Source: Burkholderiales bacterium (GTDB taxonomy: Bacteria > Pseudomonadota > Gammaproteobacteria > Burkholderiales > SG8-39). Taken from it: a stretch of DNA of 30,111 bases. Position 1 is the stretch's first letter, and the number at the start of each line of letters is the position of its first letter. This document shows positions 16,966-26,328 of this stretch, in pieces. The notes beneath the pieces are model-generated. The model saw nothing but the letters and a program-made list of their open reading frames with translations, ran no database searches and was not told the DNA's origin. The position numbers were made by a program, and so were the translations under genes. The stretch covers positions 1 to 30,111 of the forward strand of contig CAKKSJ010000136.1 of NCBI GenBank assembly GCA_919902965.1, given 5' to 3'.

Positions 16966-18375
16966 GTGGGTACCGTTACCCTGCCCCTGTGGCTGCTAAT
17001 CGTCATCGTGCTGCTCGCGCTGGTCGGAGTGCTCGACCGGCTGCTGGTGCCGAGCGTGCGCTGGTTCATCCGCAGCCGCGCCAGCAAAGTGCTGGACGAA
17101 GTCGCCTCGCAGCTGAAAATAGAGATACGCCCGTTCCAGCAGACGCGCCGGCAGGTGCTGATCGACCGGCTGCTCTACGACGACAAGGTACAGCAGGCGG
17201 CAGCGGCCTACGCGCGCGAGCAGAACATGCCGCGCGCAGTCGTGATGGCGCAAATCAGCGGCTACGCGCGCGAAATCGTGCCGGCGTTCAACGCCTATTT
17301 CTATTTCCGCGTCGGCTACTGGCTCGGCCGCAGGATCGCCCGCACGCTCTACCGGGTGCGCGTGGGCTACACCGACAGCGAAGGCCTGGCGCGGATTTCG
17401 CCCGATGCCACGGTGGTGTTCGTGATGAACCACCGCAGCAACATGGACTACGTGCTCGCCGCCTACCTGGTTGCGGACCAGGCCGCGCTGTCCTATGCCG
17501 TGGGCGAATGGGCGCGCATCTGGCCCTTGCAGCAGCTGATCCGCTCCATGGGCGCCTACTTCGTGCGCCGCAATTCGCGCGACGAACTCTACCGGCGCGT
17601 ACTCGAACGCTATATCGGCATGGCCACCGAAGCCGGCGTGACCCAGGCGCTGTATCCGGAAGGCTCGCTCAGCCGCGACGGCAGGCTGCGCGCGCCCAAG
17701 CTGGGCGCGCTCGACTACATGATCCGCGGCTTCAACCCGGAAGGCGAGCGCGACCTGGTATTCATTCCGCTGGGCATCAACTACGACCGCACGCTGGAAG
17801 ACCGCACCCTGTTGCTGGGGCAGGATCAGAAGGCGAAACGCCCCGGCCGGCTCAAGGCCGCCTGGAACACCCTCGCATTTGCCGCGCACCAGGCCAGCCT
17901 CGCCCTGCGCAGCGCATGGCACCGCTTCGGCTACGCCTGCGTCAACTTCGGCACGCCGCTGTCGATGCGCGATTACCTGCGCGAAGGCGGCTTCGATTTC
18001 CGCAAGCTGGACCGCGAGCAGCGCCAGCAACGCGTGGCCGGACTGGGCGCCGAGTTGATGCAGCGCGTGGGCAGCCTGGTTCCGGTCCTGCCGGTTCCGC
18101 TGGTGGCGCTGGTGTTCGAGCGCAATCCGGGCAAAGCGCTGTCTGAACTCGAATTGAAGGCCGAAGTGGAAACGCTGATCGAACGCCTGGAAGCCGCCGG
18201 CGCCCATATTTACATTCCGCGGCGCGACCGCGATTACGCCATCACCGCTGGATTGCGCATGATGCTGCTGCGCCACATCGTCGTCGAGCGCGACGGCTTG
18301 TATGCAGCCGATCCCGCGCAAGCAGCGCTGCTCGGCTACTACGCCAATTCGATCGCGCATCTGCTGCCTGGCTGA
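16966..18375 (+). CDS. PlsB-like glycerolipid acyltransferase
   Basis: 469 residues from GTG at 16966. N-terminal TM at about 6-24. Acyltransferase blocks: NHRSNMDY (His156, Asp161), GAYFVRR (196-202), YPEGSLSRDG (230-239) and FIPLGINYDR. The order and spacing match glycerol-3-phosphate or lysophospholipid acyltransferases of the PlsB type. Shorter than E. coli PlsB (about 800 residues), lacking its long N- and C-terminal parts. Between an acyl-CoA ligase and an MFS gene 6 nt downstream, it plausibly reacylates glycerolipids; the acceptor is unknown. Confidence 0.82.
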   Translation: MGTVTLPLWLLIVIVLLALVGVLDRLLVPSVRWFIRSRASKVLDEVASQLKIEIRPFQQTRRQVLIDRLLYDDKVQQAAAAYAREQNMPRAVVMAQISGYAREIVPAFNAYFYFRVGYWLGRRIARTLYRVRVGYTDSEGLARISPDATVVFVMNHRSNMDYVLAAYLVADQAALSYAVGEWARIWPLQQLIRSMGAYFVRRNSRDELYRRVLERYIGMATEAGVTQALYPEGSLSRDGRLRAPKLGALDYMIRGFNPEGERDLVFIPLGINYDRTLEDRTLLLGQDQKAKRPGRLKAAWNTLAFAAHQASLALRSAWHRFGYACVNFGTPLSMRDYLREGGFDFRKLDREQRQQRVAGLGAELMQRVGSLVPVLPVPLVALVFERNPGKALSELELKAEVETLIERLEAAGAHIYIPRRDRDYAITAGLRMMLLRHIVVERDGLYAADPAQAALLGYYANSIAHLLPG

Positions 18376-18381
18376 AGCGCT

Positions 18382-20016
18382 TTGGGCAAACGCGCCGTCC
18401 GGTTTTTCACACGAATGTTCGAGACTTCGCCTCTGCGGCAAGTCTCGTTTCGACACTTCTACATCGGCTCGGTGGCGGTGGCGCTGGGCTATACCATGCA
18501 GGCGACCGTCGCGGCATGGCTGATGGCGACGCTGACGCCCTCGGCGCTCATGGTTGCCCTGGTGCAGACCGCCAGCACCGCACCATCCCTGCTGTTCGGG
18601 CTGCTCGCCGGCTCGCTGGCGGACATCTTCGACCGGCGCCGGATTATCCTGGCGACGCAGTTGATTCTGCTGGTGGCCACCGCGACGCTCGGCGTCGCGG
18701 CCTTGCTCGGCATGCTCGGACCGGTATCCCTGCTCGCGGGCACGTTTCTGATCGGCGCCGGCTTCACCCTTTACCTGCCGGCGCAGCAGGCGAGCATCAA
18801 CGATCTGGTCGGGCGCGCCGAGCTGCCGCGCGCGCTCGGGCTGGGCGCCGTTGCGTTCAACCTCGCCCGCGCCGCCGGCCCCGCGCTCGCAGGCGCGCTG
18901 GCAGCCTGGTTGGGCTCGGGCAGCGCCCTGCTTGCCAGTGCGTTGTTCTTCGTGGCGATGATCGTCGCCTTGCGCAGCTGGCACAGCCCGCGGCATGCGA
19001 TTCCCGGCGTGCCGGAAACACTGCTGTCCGGCATCCAGAGCGGGCTGCGCTATGCCCGGCACTCGCCGCCGATGCGCGCGCTGATACTTCGCAATCTGAG
19101 CTTTTGCGTTTGCGCCAGCGCGCTGTGGGCGCTGCTGCCGGTGATCGCGCGCGATCAGCTTGGCCTCGGGGCCGGCGGCTTCGGCCTGTTATCCGCGAGC
19201 TTCGGCATCGGCGCGGTCATCGGCGCCCTCTACATACCGCGCCAATTGCACCGTGTGTCGCTGAATACGGTGGTCAGCGCAGGTGTCATCCTGTGGGTGA
19301 TTGCCGCACTGCTGATCGCCTTGACGCATACCACTGCGATTGCGCTGCTGGGCGCATGCGCGGCGGGCGCGGCCTGGGTGGCCGTTCTTGCCAGTCTCGC
19401 GGCGGGCACCCAGAGCACGGCGCCGGCCTGGGTGCGGGCGCGCGCCGTGGCGATGAGCCTGGTGGCGATGCAGGCTAGCCTCGCACTGGGGAGCGTGCTC
19501 TGGGGCTGGCTGGCCAGCTCCGAAGGCACGCGCATTGCGCTGGCCGTTTCGGCCGGCACCATGCTCGCACTGCTCGCGCTCGGCTACCGCATACAGGTCA
19601 GGATGGGCGACGAGGCCGATATCACGCCGGGCCTGCAGCTGCCGGAGCTCGCAATCGCAGTCGAGCCCCACCCCGACGACGGGCCGGTGCTGATACAGGT
19701 CGAATACCAGATCGATGCGGAAAACCGCGAAGCATTCCTGAACGCCATACCGGCGATCGAACCCACGCGGCGCCGCAACGGTGCGAGCAATTGGCGGGTA
19801 TTCCGCGACCTGGGCGAAGACGGGCGCTTCGTCGAGCGATTCATCATCACATCATGGGCGGAATACGTGCGCCTGCGCAGCCGCATGACTGTCGCCGACC
19901 GCCAGGTTCAGGAACGCGTCGCGCAATTTCAGCAGCCGGGCGTCGCGATCCGGATTTCACGCCTGATCGGCACCACCTCGCGCGATGCATTTCCGGCCGA
20001 CGCGACTCCAGACTGA
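18382..20016 (+). CDS. MFS exporter of the MFS_3 (EntS-like/DUF894) family with C-terminal alpha-beta domain
   Basis: 544 residues: about 11-12 TMs over residues 20-405, then a soluble tail of about 130 residues (VLIQVEYQIDAENREAFL ... FVERFIITSWAEY) resembling an antibiotic-biosynthesis-monooxygenase-type ferredoxin-like fold. This two-part architecture is normal for MFS_3. The start is either TTG at 18382 or ATG at 18415 (MFETSPLRQVSF); neither has a strong ribosome site. The acyltransferase stop is 6 nt upstream, so it is likely co-transcribed with ligase and acyltransferase. Substrate unknown; a lipid is an inference from its neighbours. Confidence 0.82.
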   Translation: MGKRAVRFFTRMFETSPLRQVSFRHFYIGSVAVALGYTMQATVAAWLMATLTPSALMVALVQTASTAPSLLFGLLAGSLADIFDRRRIILATQLILLVATATLGVAALLGMLGPVSLLAGTFLIGAGFTLYLPAQQASINDLVGRAELPRALGLGAVAFNLARAAGPALAGALAAWLGSGSALLASALFFVAMIVALRSWHSPRHAIPGVPETLLSGIQSGLRYARHSPPMRALILRNLSFCVCASALWALLPVIARDQLGLGAGGFGLLSASFGIGAVIGALYIPRQLHRVSLNTVVSAGVILWVIAALLIALTHTTAIALLGACAAGAAWVAVLASLAAGTQSTAPAWVRARAVAMSLVAMQASLALGSVLWGWLASSEGTRIALAVSAGTMLALLALGYRIQVRMGDEADITPGLQLPELAIAVEPHPDDGPVLIQVEYQIDAENREAFLNAIPAIEPTRRRNGASNWRVFRDLGEDGRFVERFIITSWAEYVRLRSRMTVADRQVQERVAQFQQPGVAIRISRLIGTTSRDAFPADATPD

Positions 20017-20047
20017 GGACCGCAGCGGCGGTTTGAGACGCCTCGCG

Positions 20048-21103
20048 TCAGCCGCGCCGACGCTCGAGCCAGCGGAACAGCGGCGCCATGCACAGCAGCA
20101 CTGCGATATAGCGCGTGACGTGGAACGCGGTGACGACCGGAACTCCCAACTGCAGTACTTTGGCGGTGATGCACATCTCGGCGATGCCGCCGGGTGAGGT
20201 GCCCAACAGCACGGTCACCCAGGGCAGCCCGGCGAGCCGGGCCAGGACCCAGGCGAAGCTCGCCGAAAGCGCGATCAGCGCGCACGCGCCGATCGTCACC
20301 GTCGCAAGCCAGCGCGGCGCGCTGTAGCGGAAATCGGGCGTGAATCTGGCGCCGAGGGCACAGCCGATCAGCAGCTGCCCGGCATGGCTGACCGTCGGCG
20401 GCAGCGCCGACAACTCGATACCGCTGCCGGTCAAGGCCAGTGCCACCGCCATTGATCCGAGCACGAAGGGATTGGGCAAGCGGCTGCGCAGCATCAGCAG
20501 CGAGCCGGCCAGCGTCAAGCTGCCCAGAAGTGCCAAGCCGCCAAGGTGCACGCGAGCCGGGCCGGGCGTGGCGGCGTCGATGCCGTGCATCCCAGACCAT
20601 TGCAGCCCGAACGGAACAGCGACGACGACGATCAGCAGGCGCAACGAGTGCGCCATCGCGATGTGGTCGATGCGCCCGCCGTGACGTTCACCGAGCACGG
20701 CCATCTCCGACGCGCCGCCGATAGCGGCTGAGAAGAACGCGGTCGCCCGTTCCCCGCTGCTTACTGCGCCCGACACCCACGCTAGCAGCCAGTAGTACAG
20801 CAGGCCGGCCAGCATTGCCCAGACGATGCCGGCGGCCAAGGCCGGCGCCAGCGTGACGATGGTGGCGAGCACGGTCGACGTGAAGTACAGCCCGAGCGCG
20901 GTGCCGATTACCCATTGGCCCGCATTGCGCAGCGGCGTCGGGCAGTCGACCCGCGCGCCGAGCACGCCGGCGAACGCCACCGCCAGCAATGGACCAATCA
21001 GCCATGGCAGCGGCAGTCTCAGCGGCCCGGCGAGCAGTGCCGCGGCAAGCGCCAGCGCCAGCGTGCCGGCGACGCGCCCGCAACGATCCGCAGCGAGACG
21101 CAT
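20048..21103 (-). CDS. AbrB-duplication family membrane protein
   Basis: 351 residues, hydrophobic throughout with about ten TMs and an internal duplication: PLPWLIGPLLAVAFAG is echoed by LPNPFVLGSMAVALALTG, and AIGGASEMAVL by TSPGGIAEMCIT. This is the Gram-negative AbrB-dup family (PF05145), annotated as 'ammonia monooxygenase' in error in many genomes; transport role suspected. It starts 4 nt after the tctA stop, so it is the last gene of the tct operon, a recurrent association. Confidence 0.8.
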   Translation of the reverse strand: MRLAADRCGRVAGTLALALAAALLAGPLRLPLPWLIGPLLAVAFAGVLGARVDCPTPLRNAGQWVIGTALGLYFTSTVLATIVTLAPALAAGIVWAMLAGLLYYWLLAWVSGAVSSGERATAFFSAAIGGASEMAVLGERHGGRIDHIAMAHSLRLLIVVVAVPFGLQWSGMHGIDAATPGPARVHLGGLALLGSLTLAGSLLMLRSRLPNPFVLGSMAVALALTGSGIELSALPPTVSHAGQLLIGCALGARFTPDFRYSAPRWLATVTIGACALIALSASFAWVLARLAGLPWVTVLLGTSPGGIAEMCITAKVLQLGVPVVTAFHVTRYIAVLLCMAPLFRWLERRRG

Positions 21104-21107
21104 CGCT

Positions 21108-22616
21108 TCAGGCGGTCGCGGCGGCCAGCTTACGATAGGCGCGCAGGCGCATCAGCGGGGGCACGACAAGCATCGCCGCGGAACTGATCCACAGGCCGAT
21201 CGAAATCGGGCTTTCGACCAAAATGCCGAGTTCGCCGTTGGTGATCGACAATGCGCGGCGCAGGTTCTGCTCCATCAGGTCGCCGAGCACGAAGCCGAGG
21301 ATCAGCGGCGCCATCGGCATGCCCTGCTTGCGCAGCAGGTAACCGGCGACACCCAGTCCCGACATCAGCATCAGGTCGAAGGTGGTGGCATGCACCGAGT
21401 AGACGCCGACCGCGCTGATCGCCAGGATGCCCGGCACCAGCGCCCAGTTTGGCAGGCGCAGAATCTTGATGAACAAGCCTACCATCGGGATGTTGATGAC
21501 GAGCAGCATCACGTTGGCGATGAACAGCGAGGCAATCAGGCCCCAGACCAGGGTCGGGTTCTGCGTGAACAGTGCCGGGCCGGGCGTGATGTTGTAGAGC
21601 GACAGCGCGCCCACCATCACCGCCGTCGTACCCGAGCCAGGAACGCCCAGCGTCAGCATCGGCACAAACGACCCGGCCGCCGACGCGTTGTTTGCCGCCT
21701 CGGGCGCGGCCACGCCTCGGATGTCGCCGTCACCGAAATGGCTGTCGGCGCCGGCGAGGCGTTTTTCCATCGAGTAGGTCATCGCGCTGGCGATGGTCGC
21801 GCCGGCGCCCGGCAGCACGCCGACGACGAAGCCGACGACGGATGAGCGCACCGTGCACCACCAGGTAAAAGCCATTTCCTTCAGATTGAACAGCTTGCGC
21901 CCGCTGACGTGGATCAGTCCCGCGCTGCTGTGGTGCTGTTCGAGCATGAGCAGGATCTCGCTGACCGAGAACACGCCGATCACGACGACGATGAACTGGA
22001 TGCCGTCGGAGAGGTGCACATCGCCCCCGGTGAAACGGTAGACACCCGAGTTCGAGTCCATCCCAACGGTCGATAGTGACAGGCCGATCACCGCCGCGAG
22101 CGCCGCCTTCACCGGCGCGTCGCCCATCAGCCCGGTGATGCAGGCGAAGGCGAAGCACATCAGCGCGAAGTACTCGGCCGGGCCGAAGGCCAGCGCCCAG
22201 CGCGCGAGCAACGGTGCGAACAGCACGATCCCAACCGTGGCGATGAGCGAGCCGATGAACGAACTCCAGGCCGAGATCGACAGCGCCACCCCGGCCAACC
22301 CCTTCTTCGCCATCGGGTAGCCGTCGAGCGCGGTCATGATCGCGCCGGCATCGCCGGGCACGTTGAGCAGAATCGACGAGATGCGGCCACCGTACTCGCA
22401 ACCCATGTAGACGGCGGCCAGCAGGATCAATGCCGTCTCGGGCGGCAGCTTGAGCGCGAAGGCCAGCGGCATCAGGATCGCGACGCCGTTGATCGGCCCC
22501 AGTCCGGGCAGCATGCCGACGACGGTGCCGATGAGGGCGCCGATTGCGGCCACCAGCAGGTTCTCGGGCGTCAGCGCGACGGCGAAGCCGCCGAGCAGGA
22601 AATGCAGCGTTTCCAT
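21108..22616 (-). CDS. tctA: Tripartite tricarboxylate transporter, large permease TctA
   Basis: 502 residues with about 11-12 TMs. GTVVGMLPGLGPINGVAILMPL and VGVLPGAGATIASAMTYSMEKRL are the duplicated family motifs of TctA. It moves the carboxylate with a cation gradient. The ATG at 22616 shares its last base with the tctB stop (TGATG), so translation is coupled; a longer frame through tctB is rejected. Confidence 0.93.
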   Translation of the reverse strand: METLHFLLGGFAVALTPENLLVAAIGALIGTVVGMLPGLGPINGVAILMPLAFALKLPPETALILLAAVYMGCEYGGRISSILLNVPGDAGAIMTALDGYPMAKKGLAGVALSISAWSSFIGSLIATVGIVLFAPLLARWALAFGPAEYFALMCFAFACITGLMGDAPVKAALAAVIGLSLSTVGMDSNSGVYRFTGGDVHLSDGIQFIVVVIGVFSVSEILLMLEQHHSSAGLIHVSGRKLFNLKEMAFTWWCTVRSSVVGFVVGVLPGAGATIASAMTYSMEKRLAGADSHFGDGDIRGVAAPEAANNASAAGSFVPMLTLGVPGSGTTAVMVGALSLYNITPGPALFTQNPTLVWGLIASLFIANVMLLVINIPMVGLFIKILRLPNWALVPGILAISAVGVYSVHATTFDLMLMSGLGVAGYLLRKQGMPMAPLILGFVLGDLMEQNLRRALSITNGELGILVESPISIGLWISSAAMLVVPPLMRLRAYRKLAAATA

Positions 22617-23062
22617 CAGCGTCCCCCGAGGACGAAGGACAGCAGCCCGGTGGGCAGCACCACGTCCAGCAGCTTGTCGAACATCAGGTAGAGCGCGACA
22701 CCCATCGCAACACCCCCGGCCAGCGACTGCTTCCAACTGCCGCCGAACGCCGTGCCGATGGGCAGCGCCATCACGGCCGTGGCGAGCGGGAAGCCGAGGG
22801 TTTCGAACAGCGCGGCGTAGGCGAACACCGCCGCCATCGCCAGCCCGATCGACTTGAAGTGTTCGCGGCCTAATGCAAAGCCCTGCGGCCCAGGTCGCGC
22901 GATCAGCCAGCTGCCGGCCAGCACCATCAGCCCGGCCAGCAGCAGTGGAAAGGCCCGCGGGCCGACGGGCTCGTACGAGATGGGGGCGGCGTAGTCGTAG
23001 GCGGCCCAGGCCATGCCTGCGCCCGCGACCAGACACGCCGCACCGAGGCTGCGGTCACTCAT
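22616..23062 (-). CDS. tctB: Tripartite tricarboxylate transporter, small permease TctB
   Basis: 148 residues with four TMs and the usual TctB start region FPLLLAGLMVLAG after a GPRAFP motif. It forms the membrane complex with TctA. GGAGGAAACC is 4 nt before the ATG. It lies 53 bp downstream of tctC. Confidence 0.9.
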   Translation of the reverse strand: MSDRSLGAACLVAGAGMAWAAYDYAAPISYEPVGPRAFPLLLAGLMVLAGSWLIARPGPQGFALGREHFKSIGLAMAAVFAYAALFETLGFPLATAVMALPIGTAFGGSWKQSLAGGVAMGVALYLMFDKLLDVVLPTGLLSFVLGGR

Positions 23063-23115
23063 GGTTTCCTCCTGGGGTGGCGTGCGGGATCAGTGCCCGC
23101 ATGGTCGTATGTGGG

Positions 23116-24102
23116 CTACTTGGCGACGGCGACGTTCAAACCGAAGTCCTTGGCCAGCGTGCGGTAGTGAGCGACGCGCGCCTTGACATAGGCGTCGAGC
23201 TCGGGGCCGGTCTTGGCGAAGGGGAACAGACCGCGCTCGGCGCGCAGCTTTTCGAACGCCGGCGTGGCCATCATCTTGCCGAAGGTGTCGGCCCAGACCC
23301 TGTAGTCGGCGTCGCTGACCTTCGGCCCGAGGTAGAAGCCGCGGATGATCGGCCACTCGATGTCGAAGCCCTGCTCCTTGGCCGTCGGAACGCCCGCCAG
23401 CCTGCCTTCCAGCCGCTTGTCGGACATCACCGCCAGCACGCGGATCTTGGCCCCGGCCTTCATCTGCTCCTCGGCCTCCGACGCGTCGCCGGAATAAACC
23501 TGCACATGGCCGCCCTGCAGCGCAGTGATTGCCTCGCCGCCGCCTTCGAAGGCCACGAAGCGCATCGACTTCGGGTTCAAGCCGGCCGCGCGCGCGGTCA
23601 GCGCCGCCTTCATCCAGTCCTGGCTGCCAACCGTGCCGCCGGCGCCGAAGACGACCTTGGTCGGGTCGGCCTTGACCGCGGCGACCAGGTCCTTCAGCGA
23701 CTTGAGTGCGGACCCCTCGGCGACGATGATGGCGCCGAAGTCGCTGCCCACGGCGGCCAGCCAGTGCACATCGTTCTCGTTGTAGCGTCCGAATTTGCCC
23801 TGCGCCAGGTTGAGCAACGAGCCCCCCGAGAACGCAACGATGGTGCTCGCTTCGGCCGGGCGCTGGGCGACGATGGTGTTGTAAGCCACCGCGCCGATCC
23901 CGCCGGGCATGTAGGTGATGCGCATCGGGTCGGCGATGAACTTTCCCTGCATCAGCGAGGATTGGACCAGCTTGCAGGTCAGGTCGAAACCGCCGCCGGG
24001 CTTGGCGGGGGCAATGCATTCGGTCTTGTCGAGCGGGCCGGCCGAGGCTGCAGCGGCGGCAAACGCCAGGACAAGGGTCATGAGGGCGGCTTTGCGATTC
24101 AT
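23116..24102 (-). CDS. tctC: Tripartite tricarboxylate transporter substrate-binding protein TctC
   Basis: 328 residues: signal peptide 1-21 (MNRKAALMTLVLAFAAAAAS), then the Cys-bracketed binding loop CIAPAKPGGGFDLTC, the PGGIGAVAYN turn and FEGGGEA, typical of citrate-type TctC. It captures a di- or tricarboxylate in the periplasm. AAGGAG is placed before the ATG at 24102; an upstream in-frame start would lie inside the promoter region and is rejected. Confidence 0.93.
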   Translation of the reverse strand: MNRKAALMTLVLAFAAAAASAGPLDKTECIAPAKPGGGFDLTCKLVQSSLMQGKFIADPMRITYMPGGIGAVAYNTIVAQRPAEASTIVAFSGGSLLNLAQGKFGRYNENDVHWLAAVGSDFGAIIVAEGSALKSLKDLVAAVKADPTKVVFGAGGTVGSQDWMKAALTARAAGLNPKSMRFVAFEGGGEAITALQGGHVQVYSGDASEAEEQMKAGAKIRVLAVMSDKRLEGRLAGVPTAKEQGFDIEWPIIRGFYLGPKVSDADYRVWADTFGKMMATPAFEKLRAERGLFPFAKTGPELDAYVKARVAHYRTLAKDFGLNVAVAK

Positions 24103-24165
24103 CTGAGCATCTCCTTTGGTTTGGTATCGGGCCCGGACCATGCGATGTGGCCGGGTGATGGAGTC

Positions 24166-24200
24166 ACTATATCCGTGCAATGCTTTCAGACCGCTTTCAG
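24166..24200 (-). promoter_or_regulatory. tctC promoter with 11-bp-period direct repeat (probable TctD site)
   Basis: On the minus strand two copies of CTGAAAGC (24193-24200 and 24182-24189) lie exactly 11 bp apart, followed 10 bp later by a -10, TATAGT (24166-24171). No -35 is present; the repeat occupies its place. OmpR/PhoB-family activators bind 11-bp direct repeats in just this position, so I infer this is the TctD site driving tctCBA. Confidence 0.65.
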
Positions 24201-24222
24201 CAAAATCGACCGAATAGGCGGG

Positions 24223-25644
24223 TTAAGCCCTGGTCTGGTCACCGCTGCGGAGGGCGGGCAGGGCAATCGTTGCGCGCAAGCCGCGGGCGTCGGGTCCGGG
24301 CGCCAGCAGCAGCTCCCCGCCCAGGCGCTCGACGATCGATTTCACGATCGACAGCCCCAGCCCGGTGCCGGGCTGCCGGACGTTGCTGCCGCGAAAGAAG
24401 CGCTCGCCGGCGCGCGCGAGCTCCTCCGGCTTGATGCCCGGGCCATCGTCGACCACCGCGATCCAGGCTTGCGGTCCTGCCGCGCGGACCTGCACCGTCA
24501 CCCGTCCACCGCGCGGCGTATAGCGAATCGCATTGTGCAGCAGATTAGACAGCGCTTCCTTAAGCAGCGTGGGCTGCGCCAGCACGCGAACCGCGCCGCA
24601 CACTGACTCCAGCCCGAGGTCGATGCCACCGGCGCGAGCTTCGCTCCACCACTCGCGCGTCACCGCCTGCACCAGCGCATCGAGATCGACCGGCTCGGGT
24701 ACGACCTCGGCGCTGTCGGTGCGCGCCAGCACCAGCATCTGGTTGGTCTGGCGCACGGCCTCGTCGAGTTGCGACTTGATCGCCTCCAGCGCCTGGCGCT
24801 GCAGCGCCGGATCCGTTTCGCGCCGCGCGAAGCCGACCTGGGTGGCGAGTGTCGCCAGCGGCGTGCGCAGCTGGTGCGAGGCGTCGTCGACGAAGCGCCG
24901 GCGCGCCTCGGTCTGCTGCCTGTTGCGCTCGACATGATGGTTGATCGCCTCGACCAGCGGCCGCACGTCGGCCGGGATGCCCAGTGGCGAGATCGGTCTC
25001 AGGTCCTGTGCCGGCCGCGCCTGCACCTCTGCGCGCAGCCGCGCGAGTGGCCGCAGCGCCCAGCCAACGGCGAGCACCAGCAGGCCGGTGGCCGCAATCA
25101 CCAGCACCAGGTCGCGCGCGAGCGACTGCCACAACAGCGCGCGGGTAAATGCCTGCCGCGACTGCAGCGTCTCGGCGACCTGGATCACGATGCGCTGCGG
25201 CGCGGGGTGCCCTGCCAGCGGCCGGTCGAGTGTGCGTGCGTAGGAGCCGACGCGCACCGGCTCGTCGAAGTAGCTGGCGTCGCTGAACTGCGGTTGCCCG
25301 GTCAGCAATGGCTGTCGCGGCTGCGGCAGGTCGGCGTTGCCGACCTCGACCAGCCCGTCCTCGGTAGCGACGCGGTAGAACACGCGCCCGCTGGCGGTGA
25401 GCTCGAAAAACTCGAGCATCTGGTAGGGTAACTCGACGCCGAGGCCGCCGCTGGCGGTGGAGATGTTGGCGTCCATGGCCTTGATTGCGCCCAGCAGCGA
25501 ACGGTCATAGGCGGCATTGGCTGCATCGACCGCGGTGCGCCAGGTCGACCAGAGTTCAGCGCCCAGTACCAGCATCAGGCCGGGGAACAACACCAGCAAC
25601 AGCGTGCGGCGCAGGCTCAGGGCGTGCCAGGCGTCGAGGTTCAA
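24223..25644 (-). CDS. tctE: Sensor histidine kinase TctE
   Basis: 473 residues from TTG at 25644. This TTG overlaps the tctD stop (TTGA) and has a GAAGG 6 nt upstream; a longer frame reads back into tctD. TM1 about 13-30, periplasmic sensor, TM2 about 178-196, short HAMP-like linker, phosphoacceptor His257 in DDASHQLRTPL, N-box LSNLLHNAIRYTP, G-boxes VDDGPGIKPEEL and GTGLGLSIV. It senses the carboxylate taken up by TctCBA (inferred by family) and phosphorylates TctD. Confidence 0.9.
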   Translation of the reverse strand: MNLDAWHALSLRRTLLLVLFPGLMLVLGAELWSTWRTAVDAANAAYDRSLLGAIKAMDANISTASGGLGVELPYQMLEFFELTASGRVFYRVATEDGLVEVGNADLPQPRQPLLTGQPQFSDASYFDEPVRVGSYARTLDRPLAGHPAPQRIVIQVAETLQSRQAFTRALLWQSLARDLVLVIAATGLLVLAVGWALRPLARLRAEVQARPAQDLRPISPLGIPADVRPLVEAINHHVERNRQQTEARRRFVDDASHQLRTPLATLATQVGFARRETDPALQRQALEAIKSQLDEAVRQTNQMLVLARTDSAEVVPEPVDLDALVQAVTREWWSEARAGGIDLGLESVCGAVRVLAQPTLLKEALSNLLHNAIRYTPRGGRVTVQVRAAGPQAWIAVVDDGPGIKPEELARAGERFFRGSNVRQPGTGLGLSIVKSIVERLGGELLLAPGPDARGLRATIALPALRSGDQTRA

Positions 25645-26321
25645 GTGCCGCCTTCGGGCGCGCTTTCGAGCACGTATCCGAGGCCGCGCAGCGTCGTAAT
25701 CTGCACCGCACATTGGCCCAGGCGCTTGCGCAGCCGGTGCACCAGCACTTCGACCGCCTCAGGGTTCACCTCCTGCTCGTCGGAGAACACGCGGTCGAGG
25801 ATTTCCTGCTTGGACATGGGCTCGCCGCTGTGCTGGATCAGTGCGCGCAGCGCAGCGTGCTCGCGCGGCGTCAGCACCAACGGCTTGCTGTCGAGCGTGA
25901 ACTGCTTGCTCGCCGGGCTATAGACCAGAGGTCCGCAGGCCAGCCGGGGATGCTCACTTCCGCGGGCGCGGCGGATCAGCGCGGTGAGCCGCGCCTCCAA
26001 CTCCGCAAGTTCAAACGGCTTGGCGAGAAAATCGTCGGCACCCTCGTTCAGGGTGCTTACACGCTCGATCAGCGAGTCGCGCGCGGTCAGGATCAGTACC
26101 GGCAGGCGTTGGTCGGCTTCGCGCAGCTCGGATAGCACGTCGTGGCCGCCAACGCCCGGCAGCCCGAGGTCGAGCACCAGCGCGTCGTAGAATGTAGCCT
26201 TCAGGCAGCGCCGGACCATGCGGCCGTCGTCGACCCAATCGACCTGGAAACCGCTTTGCTGCAGCGCGCGCACGAGCCAGTTGGCAAGTTCGTGTTCGTC
26301 TTCGGCCAGCAGGATGCGCAT
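25641..26321 (-). CDS. tctD: Response regulator TctD (OmpR/PhoB family)
   Basis: 226 residues: receiver 1-115 with acidic pair Glu7/Asp8, phosphoacceptor Asp51 (LVLDLGLPG) and Lys in LAKPFE; winged-helix C-terminus (LTPREHAALRALI ... EVLVHRLRKRLG). Expected to activate tctCBA through the repeats at 24182-24200. Its 5' side is odd: there is no Shine-Dalgarno before the ATG, and a half attC site ends 7 bp upstream. Confidence 0.9.
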   Translation of the reverse strand: MRILLAEDEHELANWLVRALQQSGFQVDWVDDGRMVRRCLKATFYDALVLDLGLPGVGGHDVLSELREADQRLPVLILTARDSLIERVSTLNEGADDFLAKPFELAELEARLTALIRRARGSEHPRLACGPLVYSPASKQFTLDSKPLVLTPREHAALRALIQHSGEPMSKQEILDRVFSDEQEVNPEAVEVLVHRLRKRLGQCAVQITTLRGLGYVLESAPEGGT

Positions 26322-26328
26322 GGGGGTA

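Noticed and set aside
16996..19062. 688-codon open frame on the minus strand
   Set aside because: Antisense to the acyltransferase and MFS genes, Gln/Arg/His-rich, no domain; a shadow of codon bias.
22617..23036. In-frame N-terminal extension of TctA
   Set aside because: It covers tctB, and the ATG at 22616 gives the family start with a TGATG overlap.
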